In this document: positions 5,764 through 6,178 of the stretch, piece by piece | How positions within the stretch are numbered: position 1 is the first letter of the stretch | Layout of the letters: each line of letters starts with the position of its first letter | Source: an uncultured beta proteobacterium | GTDB taxonomy: Bacteria; Pseudomonadota; Gammaproteobacteria; Burkholderiales; Burkholderiaceae_C | DNA: 6,178 nt | Assembly: GCA_903944555.1 (NCBI GenBank) | Contig: CAJASG010000238.1 | Span: 1 to 6,178 of the forward strand | Direction: 5' to 3' | Position numbers and translations under genes: made by a program | Notes under the pieces: model-generated | What the model was told of the DNA's origin: nothing | The model's database searches: none | The model's input: only the letters and a program-made list of their open reading frames with translations

Positions 5764-6178
5764 CCCTCCCCGCCACAGCCCCCCGCCGCATCCCCATCGT
5801 CCCGATGGGCACAGATCCGCAGACGCGCTCGACCCGCTCCACCTGCCCTTATTGCGGTGTCGGCTGTGGCGTGATCATCGAGACCCGTGGCACGCCAAGT
5901 GGCGGTGAACGCATCGTGGGTGTGCGGGGTGACCCTGAGCACCCAGCCAACTTCGGGCGCCTGTGCTCCAAGGGCTCCACCCTGCACCTCACCGCCAGCC
6001 CGGAGGTGACCCAGCAAACCCGGCTGCTGCAACCCATGCAACGCCTGCAGCGTGGCGCGGAACCGCAGGCTATTGGGTGGGACAGTGCGCTGGATTGGGC
6101 CTGCAGTCGATTTACCGACATCCTACAGCGCCACGGCCCCACCGCGGTGGGATTCTATGTGTCTGGGCAATTGCTCAC
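5760..6178 (+). CDS. nasA: Assimilatory nitrate reductase catalytic subunit (partial, 3' end outside window)
   Basis: 139 complete codons of a molybdopterin (bis-MGD) oxidoreductase are visible, open at the right edge. The N-terminal [4Fe-4S] motif is intact: C29, C32, C36 (CPYCGVGC) and C69 in GRLCSKG, where K71 is the lysine conserved between cluster and cofactor in nitrate reductases. The N-terminus has no twin-arginine signal, in keeping with a cytoplasmic assimilatory enzyme that supplies nitrite to NirBD. The ATG at 5760 overlaps the nirD stop (ATGA) and has no Shine-Dalgarno of its own, so coupled translation is likely. An internal ATG at 5805 is possible but less favoured. Other family members such as formate dehydrogenase share the motif, but the nirBD context favours nitrate reductase. 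Confidence 0.92.
   Translation, partial: MTLPATAPRRIPIVPMGTDPQTRSTRSTCPYCGVGCGVIIETRGTPSGGERIVGVRGDPEHPANFGRLCSKGSTLHLTASPEVTQQTRLLQPMQRLQRGAEPQAIGWDSALDWACSRFTDILQRHGPTAVGFYVSGQLL

Noticed and set aside
4962..6041. 359-aa open frame on the minus strand
   Set aside because: It crosses the end of nirB, the repeats, nirD and nasA, all supported on the plus strand. It has no domain and is partly translated from the palindrome.

Overview
The window looks like the nitrate/nitrite assimilation locus of a betaproteobacterium, most likely Burkholderiales, Comamonadaceae (Rhodoferax-, Polaromonas- or Acidovorax-like). The assignment rests on protein character, gene order and the style of the intergenic repeats. 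No database search was possible, so genus is not claimed.

Layout. Positions 1-2345 are read leftward. A nitrate-type regulator (NasT-like pseudo-receiver, ANTAR and a tandem PilJ/NIT-like sensor region, 2345-1098) is followed 55 bases later by a PP2C phosphatase fused to a Ser/Thr-kinase-like domain (1042-1, cut by the window edge). Positions 2346-2655 form a divergent control region. It holds a textbook sigma-54 -24/-12 promoter and an RNA leader whose first hairpin starts at the predicted transcription start. Positions 2656-5118 encode the NADH-dependent nitrite reductase large subunit NirB (820 aa). A 249-base gap (5119-5367) follows, filled by a pair of 35-base direct repeats flanking a 94-base imperfect palindrome. 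NirD (5368-5763) comes next, and its stop overlaps the ATG of a molybdopterin nitrate reductase (NasA-type catalytic subunit, 5760 to the right edge).

How it fits together. NasA reduces nitrate to nitrite and NirBD reduces nitrite to ammonium in the cytoplasm. The sigma-54 promoter implies NtrC-type nitrogen-limitation control. The ANTAR protein and the hairpin leader imply a second, nitrate-responsive layer acting on RNA, analogous to the Klebsiella nas system. Here the sensor domain is fused behind a NasT-like protein, instead of being a separate NasS or an N-terminal NIT domain as in NasR. The phosphatase/kinase fusion is probably co-transcribed with the regulator, but its target is unknown.

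The most interesting signals are the regulator's domain architecture with two P-box-like motifs, the sigma-54 promoter joined to a hairpin leader, the phosphatase/kinase fusion in a nitrate locus, and the repeat/palindrome insertion that separates nirB from nirD.
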